From: Leptonema sp964619535
GTDB taxonomy: Bacteria > Spirochaetota > Leptospiria > Leptospirales > Leptonemataceae
DNA length: 64,000 nt
Direction: 5' to 3'
Assembly: GCA_964619535.1 (NCBI GenBank)
Contig: CAZUEX010000005.1
Location: 134,130 to 198,129 of the forward strand
Shown here: in pieces, positions 43,260 through 51,679 of the stretch
Layout: each line of letters begins with the position of its first letter
Position numbering within the stretch: position 1 is the first letter of the stretch
Notes under the pieces: model-generated
Seen by the model: the letters and a program-made list of their open reading frames with translations, nothing else
What the model was told of the DNA's origin: nothing
The model's database searches: none
Program-made: the position numbers and the translations under genes

Positions 43260-44207
43260 ATGCCCAGAAAGAAGATCGCATTAATCGGCGCCGGTCAGAT
43301 CGGCGGAACCATGGCTTTGCTCGCCGCTCAGAAGGAGCTTGGCGACGTCGTCCTCTTTGACATTGTCGAAGGAGTGCCTCAGGGCAAGGGGCTGGACGTG
43401 ATGGAAACCACTCCGGTTGAAGGCTGCAATTCCACCATTACGGGAACCAATTCCTACGAAGATATTCGTGGAGCTGACATCTGTATCGTAACGGCCGGTA
43501 TTCCCCGTAAGCCAGGGATGTCTCGTGACGACCTCGTTGCCACGAATACGAAGATCGTAAAGGACGTTGCTGAGAACATCAAGAAGTACGCTCCCGATGC
43601 CTTTGTTATCGTCATCACCAATCCGCTGGATGCCATGGTTTACGTAATGCAGAAGGTTACCGGCTTCCCCAAAAACCGTGTTATGGGAATGGCCGGTGTG
43701 CTGGATTCTGCTCGATTCCGTGCCTTCATTTCGATGGAAACGGGCGTTTCTGTGAACGACATCACGGCCTTTGTTCTTGGCGGCCATGGCGACACGATGG
43801 TACCGCTTTCTCGCTATTCAACCATCGGTGGCATTCCTCTGCCCGATTATCCAGGACTGACTCCTGAGAAGATCCAGGCTATGGAAGAGCGTACTCGTAA
43901 GGGTGGCGGTGAGATCGTGAACCTGCTGAAAACCGGCTCTGCCTTCTACGCTCCCGGTGCCTCTGCCATTGCCATGGCAGAATCGATCATCCGTGATCAG
44001 AAGCGCATCTTCCCCTGTGCCGTCCTCTGCGAAGGCGAATATGGCCACAACGGACTTTTCATGGGAGTGCCTGTGATTCTGGGCGAGAAGGGCGTTGAAA
44101 AGATCATCGAAATCCAGCTGACCGCAGATGAAAAAGCGGCTCTTGATAAGTCGGCCAGTGCCGTGAAAGAGCTGATGACGGTTGTGGATAACTCAGGCAT
44201 CGTCTGA
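43260..44207 (+). CDS. mdh: Malate dehydrogenase (LDH-like type)
   Basis: A 315-residue NAD-dependent malate dehydrogenase of the lactate-dehydrogenase-like group. It shows KKIALIGAGQIGGTMALLA for NAD binding, GIPRKPGMSRDDLVATN with the substrate Arg on the mobile loop, ITNPLDAMVYVMQ, and the catalytic His in FVLGGHGDTMVPL. ATG follows AAGGAAGG. A strong terminator follows 22 bp after the stop. Confidence 0.97.
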   Translation: MPRKKIALIGAGQIGGTMALLAAQKELGDVVLFDIVEGVPQGKGLDVMETTPVEGCNSTITGTNSYEDIRGADICIVTAGIPRKPGMSRDDLVATNTKIVKDVAENIKKYAPDAFVIVITNPLDAMVYVMQKVTGFPKNRVMGMAGVLDSARFRAFISMETGVSVNDITAFVLGGHGDTMVPLSRYSTIGGIPLPDYPGLTPEKIQAMEERTRKGGGEIVNLLKTGSAFYAPGASAIAMAESIIRDQKRIFPCAVLCEGEYGHNGLFMGVPVILGEKGVEKIIEIQLTADEKAALDKSASAVKELMTVVDNSGIV

Positions 44208-44228
44208 GTGATTCGCAAAATAAGGTCA

Positions 44229-44260
44229 GAAAAGGGAGGCTCCGTTGCCTCCCTTTTTTT
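44229..44260. terminator. Terminator between convergent mdh and ilvB
   Basis: The perfect stem GGGAGGC-TCCGTT-GCCTCCC is preceded by AAAA and followed by seven T. It serves mdh on the plus strand and, with the A-run read in reverse, may also serve ilvB. Confidence 0.92.
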
Positions 44261-44268
44261 GTCTTCTA

Positions 44269-45957
44269 CTAAACAGAGGCAACCGGCCCGATCGCCTCTG
44301 TATTGGGCTTACCCGGCGGAACCATGGGCCAGACGTGTTCCTTTTCATCGATCGGAATGTTGAGAAGGCAGGGGCCCTTTTCTGCCAGTACCCTTTCCAG
44401 TATGGCATTGATGTCATCTTCGCGGCTGATGTTATAGGCCTCGAATCCCATTCCCTTCGCCACCATGGCATAATCCGTGGGGCGTTCATAACGAATGGCA
44501 AAGAAGTTCTGCTGATAGAACAGGTTCTGTTGCTGGCGCACAAGGCCGAGGTGTTGGTTGTTGAATACAAGCACCTTGATATTCAGCTGCAGCTCTGCTG
44601 CCGTCGAAAGCTCTGCCAGGTTCATAAACAGCGATCCATCCCCTGTTATACAGATTACCGTAGAGTCAGGGCATGCCAGGGCGGCTCCAATGGCTGCAGG
44701 CAGGCCAAATCCCATGGTGCCTGCACCTCCGGAGGTGAGGAAGCTTCGCGGACGATGAAGCGGAAGGTGCTGCGCTGCCCACATCTGGTGCTGACCCACA
44801 TCGGTGGTATAGATCGTATTGTTCGGTGCCACTGTTCCCGTATGGCGCAATATGGCCGCCGGATGAAAGGGATTTTCCAGCCATTGTTCGGGCAGCGGGT
44901 CTTCGTCCTGCATCTCTTTGATGCGAGCATGCCAGGCTGCATAGGACGGAAGAGGGGAGCGAACGGCGGCCAGCAGCGCAGGCAGTGCCTGTTTCAGGTC
45001 AGCGCAAAGGCCTGTATGCACAGAGCGGTTCTTGCCGATCTCCGAGGCATCGATGTCAATGTGAACGATCTTTGCCTTCCGGGCAAAGGCCTGTACGTTC
45101 CCCGTTGCTCGATCGTCGAAACGCACCCCAAGCGCAAGAAGCAGGTCGGCCTCTTCGATTGCCCTGTTTGTCGAGCGGTTTCCGTGCATCCCGAGCATGC
45201 CCAGATTCATGGGATGGGATGCGGGCAGTATGTCCCTTCCCATCAGGGTAAGAGCTACCGGTATCTGAAAGGCTTCGGCCAATGCCCTGAGCTCCTCTGT
45301 GGCCCGGGCATGCAGAACACCGCCTCCTGCATAGATAAGAGGCCTTTCGGCCTGATGAAGCAGCGTAACGATATCGTGCAGCTCTGCCATGTGCGGCTGG
45401 CCCTGCGATGAGGCAGCGGGCAGGGCCGTCGGTGTAGCTGTTGATGCCGAGGTCATGGCCTGCTGGATGTCTTTGGGAACATCGATGAGCACCGGTCCCG
45501 GACGCCCCTTTAGCATGATATGATAGGCCTCCTCGAGACGATCGGCAAGCTCATCGATGCTTCGTATCATGAAGGCAGCTTTGGTAATGGGGGCCATGAT
45601 GCCAACGGCATCGACCTCCTGGAAGGCATCGGTACCAATCAACGATACGGGAACCTGACCTGTGATGGCCATAACGGGTATGGAATCCATCATGGCATCG
45701 GCAATGGCCGTGGCCAGGTTGGTAACGCCAGGGCCGGATGAGGCCAGGCAGACGCCTGGTTTCCCTGTGGTGCGGGCCATGCCCTGTGCGATGAAGCCTG
45801 CTGCCTGTTCATGTCTGGCGAGGATGTGTCGGACGGGACTGCGTTGCAGGGCGTCATAGATGGGCAGGTTTGCACCGCCGGGGATGCCGCTGACCGTATC
45901 CACTCCTTTGCTTACAAGAAAATCGATGATGTACTCCGCTCCGGTTTTGCTGTTCAT
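44269..45957 (-). CDS. ilvB: Acetolactate synthase catalytic subunit
   Basis: A 562-residue thiamine-diphosphate enzyme catalysing the first shared step of Val, Leu and Ile synthesis. Family sequence is clear: VSGIPGGANLPIYDALQRS, RHEQAAGFIAQGMARTTGK with the catalytic Glu, SSGPGVTNLATAIADA, and the ThDP motif CITGDGSLFMNLAELSTA. I start at ATG 45957, preceded by GGGAG; the open frame further upstream covers the attenuator. No regulatory subunit (ilvN) is adjacent. A Val/Leu-rich leader peptide and a terminator-like stem lie upstream, pointing to transcription attenuation. Confidence 0.93.
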   Translation of the reverse strand: MNSKTGAEYIIDFLVSKGVDTVSGIPGGANLPIYDALQRSPVRHILARHEQAAGFIAQGMARTTGKPGVCLASSGPGVTNLATAIADAMMDSIPVMAITGQVPVSLIGTDAFQEVDAVGIMAPITKAAFMIRSIDELADRLEEAYHIMLKGRPGPVLIDVPKDIQQAMTSASTATPTALPAASSQGQPHMAELHDIVTLLHQAERPLIYAGGGVLHARATEELRALAEAFQIPVALTLMGRDILPASHPMNLGMLGMHGNRSTNRAIEEADLLLALGVRFDDRATGNVQAFARKAKIVHIDIDASEIGKNRSVHTGLCADLKQALPALLAAVRSPLPSYAAWHARIKEMQDEDPLPEQWLENPFHPAAILRHTGTVAPNNTIYTTDVGQHQMWAAQHLPLHRPRSFLTSGGAGTMGFGLPAAIGAALACPDSTVICITGDGSLFMNLAELSTAAELQLNIKVLVFNNQHLGLVRQQQNLFYQQNFFAIRYERPTDYAMVAKGMGFEAYNISREDDINAILERVLAEKGPCLLNIPIDEKEHVWPMVPPGKPNTEAIGPVASV

Positions 45958-45993
45958 ATTCTGCTCCCTGATTGCTTGCAGGTCACCAGAAAC

Positions 45994-46032
45994 AAAAAGG
46001 CCCCCGCCTGCTTTACGCTGACGGAGGCCTTT
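45994..46032 (-). terminator. Attenuator stem in the ilvB leader
   Basis: On the minus strand AAAGGCCTCCG pairs with CGGGGGCCTTT across a 15-nt loop (one U-G wobble) and is followed by a T-run (TTTTTG). It lies between the leader-peptide stop codon (46058-46056) and ilvB. This is the arrangement of a regulated terminator. Confidence 0.78.
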
Positions 46033-46055
46033 CTGGATCCGGTAACCGGCTGGCT

Positions 46056-46142
46056 TTATCTGTCGGGCGTAAAGCATCTATGTCTGCGCTGGACCACCAC
46101 CACAGATACGAGAAGCAATACGCTGACGAAGAAAGAAGCCAT
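46056..46142 (-). CDS. ilvB leader peptide, Val/Leu-rich
   Basis: A 28-codon reading frame starting at ATG 46142 encodes a peptide with VSVLLLVSVVVV, that is six Val and three Leu in a row of 12 residues, followed by QRRHRC. It ends 24 nt before a terminator-like stem upstream of ilvB, as in the ilv leaders of enteric bacteria where ribosome stalling at branched-chain codons prevents termination. The only AGGA is about 15 nt upstream, so a more upstream start (the frame stays open and Leu-rich) is possible. I infer function from composition and position. Confidence 0.7.
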   Translation of the reverse strand: MASFFVSVLLLVSVVVVQRRHRCFTPDR

Positions 46143-46236
46143 AATGAAAAGTGATAATCCTAACAACGTAGATGCAGGCCTGACTGTCCACTTTTTTTCT
46201 GCTGCATGAAACCGCTCTTCCAGGCCGACAGGGGAC

Positions 46237-46270
46237 AAAAAAAGGCAGCTTCTGGAGGAAGCTGCCCTTT
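46237..46270 (-). terminator. Terminator of ompL1
   Basis: Read on the minus strand, GGCAGCTTC-CTCCA-GAAGCTGCC is a perfect 9-bp stem followed by seven T. It lies about 40 bp after the ompL1 stop codon and ends transcription before the ilv leader. Confidence 0.9.
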
Positions 46271-46284
46271 GTAGATCGAATCAG

Positions 46285-46311
46285 GTATCGATCCGTTCGA
46301 TGGATCGATAC
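46285..46311 (-). promoter_or_regulatory. Second hairpin directly after ompL1
   Basis: The perfect 10-bp inverted repeat GTATCGATCC/GGATCGATAC with a 7-nt loop abuts the ompL1 stop codon. With the terminator stem just beyond, it gives the ompL1 message a double-hairpin 3' end, which may protect it from exonucleases. Confidence 0.65.
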
Positions 46312-47175
46312 TTATCTGGCGATCTTAATTCCAAAGCGATAGCGGGTACCGCTGAGGTTGATCGGGTAGGAAATACTACCGGTAGGTGCCAGTGACCGAA
46401 TTGTTCCAATGGCCCGCACCGGAGCGTTATCCATTTTACCGCCGATTACATGCTCGATCTCGAAAAAGGTTTTGTTGCCGGATTGCAGCTTGCGTTCCAC
46501 ACCGAGGAGGAAGTTGAAGCCAATGCCATTGACATCGAATTTTACCTTTTCACCGATAACGGGGTAAAGGCCGGAGGTATGTGCAGCTCCCTGTGTCAGG
46601 ATTTTCTGATCAGAGTGAGGTGCAACGGAGAAACCGCCCAACTCATACAGAAGCTGACCGTTGGAATCGCCTTCAATGCCCCAGCCACCACGGAAGTAAT
46701 GCAGACCGAGACCGCCGTATACAGAGGCTGATTCACCAACGCCAGCCTTCATTCCCCAGTACAGAGGAACGTGAAGCGCTTCGTAGCTCCAGGTCATGTC
46801 GATCATCTTATGGCCGGCAAAGCTGGCTGACGTGTGACCGCCCATGATTTTCCGGGTGTAGTCTGCACCCACTCTCCAGAACGTGTTCTGTCCTTCTACT
46901 TCCCAGAAAATGGACAGGATACCACCTGTCATGGCGCTGTTCTGGTCGACGGAGAGGATGCCGGCCTTCGAGAGCACATCCAGTGTGTTCTCGGGGACAA
47001 TCATATCTTTGCCCGGAGTGTTTGAATCCAGGCCGTCTTTTGTAATCGTTGAACCCAGGCTGCCAAGGTCAAATTGAAGACCGAAACCCAGACCAAGATA
47101 AGAACCCTCTGCATGAACACTCGTCGCCGCGAAGGAAACGACGGCCAGTGCGAGGAGCCTTCTGGCATTTTTCAT
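46312..47175 (-). CDS. ompL1: OmpL1-type outer-membrane porin
   Basis: A 287-residue beta-barrel protein homologous to leptospiral OmpL1. After the signal peptide (LLALAVVSFAATSVHA) the mature start LGFGLQFDLGSLGSTITKDGLD matches OmpL1 closely. Later FWRVGADYTRKIMGG and MIDMTWSYEALHVPLYWGMK share the same pattern, and the protein ends in alternating hydrophobic residues with RYRFGIKIAR. It is somewhat shorter than the leptospiral protein (about 320). A strong site, GGAGGG, lies 5 nt before ATG, as expected for an abundant protein. This is the best taxonomic marker in the window. Confidence 0.92.
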   Translation of the reverse strand: MKNARRLLALAVVSFAATSVHAEGSYLGLGFGLQFDLGSLGSTITKDGLDSNTPGKDMIVPENTLDVLSKAGILSVDQNSAMTGGILSIFWEVEGQNTFWRVGADYTRKIMGGHTSASFAGHKMIDMTWSYEALHVPLYWGMKAGVGESASVYGGLGLHYFRGGWGIEGDSNGQLLYELGGFSVAPHSDQKILTQGAAHTSGLYPVIGEKVKFDVNGIGFNFLLGVERKLQSGNKTFFEIEHVIGGKMDNAPVRAIGTIRSLAPTGSISYPINLSGTRYRFGIKIAR

Positions 47176-47363
47176 TTTTACCCTCCAGATTTCCTAATAA
47201 GAATCTGTATTTTAGGCCCCATGAAGAGCCTACCTGGAAATTCCGACTTATCCGGGGCGGGTCAAGCGAAAAATGAACCTGATTTAAATGTATTTAAGAA
47301 TTTTTGACAGGTTGTGTTGCTGTGCACAAAAAACGGTAGATGTTGCAACTAACGGAGGACGCT

Positions 47364-47798
47364 TTACTTTTCAGCCATACCATCGAGATACTGATTCGCG
47401 AGGCGATCCGCTTCTCTGTTTCTGTCGCGCGGAACATGTTGCAGATCTGTGGCCCGGAACTGCGAAAGCATCCTGACGACCCTGGTATACAGTGGTTTCA
47501 GAGTCTCATTCTTCACCCTGTACTGGCCGGTTAGCTGTCTGATGATCAGCTCGGAATCCATTCTTACATGGAGCGTTGCATCAGAAGGGGAATGGCCAGA
47601 TTCTGCGAGAAAACTGATCAGCCCTTCCAGGCCCAGCAGGAGACCCTGGTACTCGGCAACATTGTTGGTGGCAGTACCGAGCACCTTGCCCAGCTCCAGT
47701 AGAGGGTCTGAATTTATATCACTGTAGATGATGGCGGCACAGGATGCCGGTCCGGGATTACCGCGTGAGGCACCGTCGCAAAAGATGTAGAATTCCAC
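47364..47798 (-). CDS. Ribonuclease HI-family protein
   Basis: A 144-residue RNase H-fold enzyme that would cut the RNA strand of RNA-DNA hybrids. The four metal-binding acids are in place: Asp in FCDGASRGNPGPAS, Glu in NNVAEYQGLLLGLE, Asp in VRMDSELIIRQLTGQYRVK, and Asp in PRDRNREADRLANQ. The short form without the basic protrusion of E. coli RNase HI is common among bacterial and archaeal variants. It lies 63 bp after the dnaA-like gene on the same strand. Confidence 0.9.
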   Translation of the reverse strand: MEFYIFCDGASRGNPGPASCAAIIYSDINSDPLLELGKVLGTATNNVAEYQGLLLGLEGLISFLAESGHSPSDATLHVRMDSELIIRQLTGQYRVKNETLKPLYTRVVRMLSQFRATDLQHVPRDRNREADRLANQYLDGMAEK

Positions 47799-47861
47799 CG
47801 GGCCATAATTCTACAGATTTAAAAGACGAAAAGTAAAGTTCGCTGTTCCCTGGCAGGAAGT

Positions 47862-49178
47862 CTATCGACGTTCTCTGGCCAGGATGCTATCCTTGATCTC
47901 TTCCAGCTGCCTGGTAAGGAAGAGGTCGTCTCGAAGAAGCTTCTCCATGCGATTCAGGGCATAGAGAACTCCTGTGTGATCCTTGCGGTTGGTAACCCTG
48001 GCAATCTCACTCAGGGTCATATTCAGCATTGTAGAACAGAGAAAGGATACGGTATGGCGGGCCAGAGATACCTTTTTATCTTTAGCAGGGCTTCTTATAT
48101 CATCCGGTGTGACGCGGAAGAACTGGGCCACCACGTTCAGTATGGTTTCGGGATGGACGGATACATCATGACGGTAGAGCGGTTCGCAGATGCGATCCAC
48201 TTCTTCGGAACTCATCGTAGCCGGATTGGTACTCTGGAAGCTGAGGCGGTGCACGGCTGCCTTCAGGAGCCGCATGTCGGTTGGGATCCTGTTGGCCAGA
48301 TGTTCGATGACCTCGTCTTTCAGGTGGAAGCCCTCTTCCTGTAGAACAGCAAGAATGATCTGTTTGCGTCTTTCCCTGTCCGGATAGATCAGATGCACAT
48401 GTCTCGAAGGCATCAGCCGTGATTTCAGATCACGATTCAGGGAAAGAGCAGAAGGGTCTCTGTCGGCAAAAAAGACGATGAGCTTTTCTTCCCTTTCATA
48501 GTCATCGATAAGATTACGCAGCTCTTCCTGGCAACGGGCTGCTGTCGTTTTCAGCAGTTGTAGATCGTCAATGATCAACAGCTGGTTATCGCGCAGCCGA
48601 CTTTTCCATTCGATGGTTTTCTGAGAGCGGATAGAAGCCACAAAGCTTTCAAGGAATTCTGGAAGTGAAAGGTAGGCTGCCTGACCATCAAAGTGTTCGA
48701 TCCACTTACGCGCAAAGACTGTTTTGCCCGAGCCTGCACCGCCACTGATGTAAACAGGTCGATAGAACTTTTTTAAGCGAAGCAGCGAGGCAAGTTCTTC
48801 GGCAATAGCCGGATGAGGCAGAAAGCGTTTATCCCAGGTGATGCCCTTTTCAGGGGCCGATGCTTCTGTTGCCTGATCCAGAATGGAACGACGAACGGCA
48901 TCGGGAAGGGGACGCACCGCTACTTCATCGGCATTCTGAAGACGGACAAGGGATATCTGTCCTGGAAAGTGCTGTTGCACTGCTTCGCGAAGGAGAGAGC
49001 CATAGCGCATTTCTATATGATCTTTCAGTCTTGCTTCGGGAACAACCAGCGAAAGGACGCTGCCATCCGTTTGCAACGCCTGCAAGGGTTCGATGAAGGT
49101 ATTATAGAAAGGCTCTGGAATCATATTTCGCAAGGCCTGTTTGCATACATCCCAGTCTGAATGTGCCGTATCTGACAT
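47862..49178 (-). CDS. dnaA: DnaA-family replication initiator protein
   Basis: A 438-residue protein with all DnaA parts: an N-terminal domain I (WDVCKQALRNMIPEPFYNTFI), an AAA+ domain with Walker A SGGAGSGKTVFA and Walker B LLIIDDLQLL, and a C-terminal DNA-binding domain containing LSEIARVTNRKDHTGVLYALNRMEKLL. The DnaA signature DHTTV reads DHTGV here, and the AAA+ domain is divergent (GSGKT for the usual GLGKT). Neither dnaN, recF nor gyrB is nearby, so it may be a paralogue, or dnaA at a relocated site. I cannot decide from this window. Confidence 0.85.
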   Translation of the reverse strand: MSDTAHSDWDVCKQALRNMIPEPFYNTFIEPLQALQTDGSVLSLVVPEARLKDHIEMRYGSLLREAVQQHFPGQISLVRLQNADEVAVRPLPDAVRRSILDQATEASAPEKGITWDKRFLPHPAIAEELASLLRLKKFYRPVYISGGAGSGKTVFARKWIEHFDGQAAYLSLPEFLESFVASIRSQKTIEWKSRLRDNQLLIIDDLQLLKTTAARCQEELRNLIDDYEREEKLIVFFADRDPSALSLNRDLKSRLMPSRHVHLIYPDRERRKQIILAVLQEEGFHLKDEVIEHLANRIPTDMRLLKAAVHRLSFQSTNPATMSSEEVDRICEPLYRHDVSVHPETILNVVAQFFRVTPDDIRSPAKDKKVSLARHTVSFLCSTMLNMTLSEIARVTNRKDHTGVLYALNRMEKLLRDDLFLTRQLEEIKDSILARERR

Positions 49179-49216
49179 GGAGCTCCTTCCCTGTTCTCTC
49201 TATTTGTTCGTTTTCT

Positions 49217-49236
49217 GTATAACCATATGGTTATAC
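49217..49236. promoter_or_regulatory. 20-bp palindrome upstream of dnaA-like gene
   Basis: GTATAACCATATGGTTATAC is a perfect 20-bp palindrome, 38 bp upstream of the dnaA-like start. Each arm extends into a nonamer close to a DnaA box (consensus TTATNCACA): TTATACGCA at 49231-49239 on the plus strand and TTATACAGA at 49214-49222 on the minus strand. It lies in the 300-bp divergent space shared with the DprE1-like gene, where no other gene-like frame is seen. Confidence 0.7.
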
Positions 49237-49248
49237 GCAGGTTGTTAT

Positions 49249-49309
49249 GGGACATAATTTCTATACTCGTCTCATCCTGATGGAAGAAGGCGACTTTAGA
49301 TTATGTCTC
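49249..49309. repeat. Inverted repeat with the core of the 8-kb array
   Basis: GACATAAT at 49251-49258 and ATTATGTC at 49300-49307 form a perfect 8-bp inverted repeat, 57 bp end to end. These are the inner eight bases of arms A and C of the array at 7815-8793. A GGCGAC word at 49289-49294 stands roughly where arm B would be. The intervening sequence is not similar, so kinship is uncertain. Confidence 0.5.
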
Positions 49310-49478
49310 CTGAATTCCCTATTATTCCACAATGCATGAAGCGCTCATTCTTTCCAGTCCTCTTGAACCGAGGGCGGGCGTTTTTTGCAGTGGAAAAGCT
49401 GTGAGATCTTGCAGTGTAAGGATGACACTAAGTGTTTCCTTTTAAACAGAGAACAGACACTGAAAATGGTAGCAAGGT

Positions 49479-50876
49479 ATGGCTCAGGCGAAGAAATGGC
49501 CCGAGCATATGAAGAAGACGATAGCGAACTGGGGCATGTACCCGGTCATTGAAGCCGAGGAACTGGAAGCATTGCAACCGGGAGCCATTCATGCCTGTAT
49601 CGGAAAGCAGCCGATCATCGCTCGCGGTCTTGGCAGATCTTACGGCGATGCATCTCTTGGGAATCGTGTGTTTAATGATCTTCCGCGTAACCGATTCCTG
49701 GCCTTTGACGAGAAGACCGGACTGTTAACCTGTGAGGCCGGGGTATCGCTTAAAGAAATTCTTGATATCTTTGTTCCGCGTGGTTGGTTCTTGCCCGTTA
49801 CCCCAGGTACGAAATTCGTAACGGTGGGTGGAGCCGTTGCATCTGATGTTCACGGGAAGAATCACCACGTTGCCGGCTCCTTTTGCCGGCACGTCACACG
49901 CATGCGTCTTCTGATGGCAGACGGATCCATAAAGGAATGCTCACCGACAAAGAATACGGATTTGTTTCGCGCAACGGCCGGTGGCATGGGGCTTACCGGT
50001 CTGATCCTCGATGTTTCTTTCTATATGAAGAGGATTGAGACGTCGTTGATCAAGCAGGTCAGTTACAGGGCCCGAAACCTGGATGAGATGTTCGATCTTA
50101 TCAATAAATACGAAGACAGTACATACACCGTTTCGTGGATGGATTGCCTTTCGCGAGGAGCTTCTCGTGGTCGCGGCTTCCTTATTACAGGCGAGCATGC
50201 AACGGCTGCCGATGTTGCCGGAACGGCTCATGAAAAGGACCCTCTGCGGTTGCCGCGAAAGCTACCGCTGACCGTGCCCTTTACCCTGCCGTCGTTTGTG
50301 CTGAATTCATTTACGGTTCAGGCCTTTAACATGGCCGTATACGGTTCACATTTCGCGAGCAAGAAGGAAGGGCTGGTCGACTATGACAGCTTCTTTTATC
50401 CGCTGGACTACATTCATCACTGGAATCGCATCTATGGCCGGGCAGGCTTTTTGCAATATCAGTTTGTCCTGCCTGATGATACTGCCTACGAGGGCATGGT
50501 GCGCATCCTTGATGAGATATCGTCGAACCGTCTTGGCTCCTTTTTGGTTGTGTTTAAGAAATGCGGGGATCCGATGAGTATTCCGCAGGCCGGAAAGCGT
50601 GGAAAGCCGCCTCATTTCCCTCTGTCTTTCCCGCTGTCTGGCTACTCTCTTGCCATGGATTTTGCCATCAAGCCCGGCATGATGGATTTCCTCGATCGAC
50701 TGGATGAGATTGTGCTGGAATTTGGTGGCAGGCTGTATCTTACAAAGGATGCCAGGCTAAAGGCAGACATGTTGCGCCGTATGTATCCGGCGGTGAAGGA
50801 CTTTCTTTCTATAAGAAAGAAGGTAGATCCCCGAGGCCGGTTCCAGTCTCTGCTTTCGCAGCGATTGAAGCTGTGA
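49479..50876 (+). CDS. dprE1: DprE1-like FAD-dependent oxidase
   Basis: A 465-residue FAD_binding_4/ALO-type protein matching the catalytic half of decaprenylphosphoryl-ribose 2-epimerase. Diagnostic are IIARGLGRSYGDASLGNRVF near residue 47, VTVGGAVASDVHGKNHHVAG and GSFCRHVTRMRLLMADGSI. DprE1 oxidises polyprenyl-phospho-ribose at C2, and the SDR partner reduces the keto intermediate to the arabinose isomer. The partner-like gene is next. ATG 49479 has only a weak AAGG; ATG 49509 is an alternative. Confidence 0.87.
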   Translation: MAQAKKWPEHMKKTIANWGMYPVIEAEELEALQPGAIHACIGKQPIIARGLGRSYGDASLGNRVFNDLPRNRFLAFDEKTGLLTCEAGVSLKEILDIFVPRGWFLPVTPGTKFVTVGGAVASDVHGKNHHVAGSFCRHVTRMRLLMADGSIKECSPTKNTDLFRATAGGMGLTGLILDVSFYMKRIETSLIKQVSYRARNLDEMFDLINKYEDSTYTVSWMDCLSRGASRGRGFLITGEHATAADVAGTAHEKDPLRLPRKLPLTVPFTLPSFVLNSFTVQAFNMAVYGSHFASKKEGLVDYDSFFYPLDYIHHWNRIYGRAGFLQYQFVLPDDTAYEGMVRILDEISSNRLGSFLVVFKKCGDPMSIPQAGKRGKPPHFPLSFPLSGYSLAMDFAIKPGMMDFLDRLDEIVLEFGGRLYLTKDARLKADMLRRMYPAVKDFLSIRKKVDPRGRFQSLLSQRLKL

Positions 50877-50916
50877 TCTGTAAAACAATAGAAAACATCG
50901 ATTCGGAAGAGCAGAT

Positions 50917-51669
50917 ATGAAAGACCCATTGTTTAAAAAAGCACTGATTGTAGGGGCCGGTTCTGACATGGCCCGGGCCTTTGCAGAGCATCTTGCCCGC
51001 GAAAAAACAGACCTGATCCTCGCCGCCCGTCGACCGAAAGAGATTGAGGCCGATGCCTCCAACCTGCGCATTCGCTACGGCATCGACGTGGACCTGATGG
51101 CCCTGGATGTAACCTCTGAAAAGGACAGGGCCGCCTGCTTTGCTTCTTTAAAAGGAAAGGGGGTAACACTGGTAGCAACCTTTGCCGGTTTCCTCGGAGA
51201 TCAGGCAAGGGCACAGAGTAAACCAGAGGAAGCCTTGCGTATAATAGAAACAAATTATACGGGCCAGGCACTGCTTCTTGAGCGAGCAGCAGCATATCTT
51301 CTTAATCAGGAAGGACGTCGGGCCATTGTAGGCGTCAGTTCTGTGGCCGGTGACCGTGGAAGGCAGAGCAATTATATGTATGGATCGGCCAAGGCCGGTT
51401 TTACAGCCTATCTGTCAGGCCTGAGGAATCGCCTTTTTCCGGATGGGATTCATGTATTGACCGTCAAGCCAGGCTTTGTCCGAACTGCCATGACGGCCGG
51501 TATGCCACTGCCTGCACCGATTACGGCCGATCCAGAGCAAACGGCCCGGGATATCTACAAAGCGCTTCGTAAGCAGAAGGACGTCGTCTACACCCTTTGG
51601 ATGTGGCGTTACATCATGCTGATCATCCGCAGCATACCGGAGTTCCTCTTTAAACGATTGAAACTCTGA
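50917..51669 (+). CDS. dprE2: DprE2-like short-chain reductase
   Basis: A 250-residue SDR. The cofactor loop is ALIVGAGSDMARAFAEHLA, closer to DprE2 than to the classic TGxxxGIG, and the catalytic Tyr/Lys are in MYGSAKAGFTAYL. The C-terminus ends in a hydrophobic helix (YIMLIIRSIPEFLFKRLKL), consistent with working on a lipid-linked sugar. It follows the DprE1-like gene by 40 bp, so the pair probably forms an epimerase making a polyprenyl-phospho-pentose. Confidence 0.85.
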   Translation: MKDPLFKKALIVGAGSDMARAFAEHLAREKTDLILAARRPKEIEADASNLRIRYGIDVDLMALDVTSEKDRAACFASLKGKGVTLVATFAGFLGDQARAQSKPEEALRIIETNYTGQALLLERAAAYLLNQEGRRAIVGVSSVAGDRGRQSNYMYGSAKAGFTAYLSGLRNRLFPDGIHVLTVKPGFVRTAMTAGMPLPAPITADPEQTARDIYKALRKQKDVVYTLWMWRYIMLIIRSIPEFLFKRLKL

Positions 51670-51679
51670 GCTTAAGGAG

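Noticed and set aside
45958..46077. Upstream extension of ilvB
   Set aside because: It covers the attenuator stem and lacks family similarity; ATG 45957 has a good ribosome-binding site.
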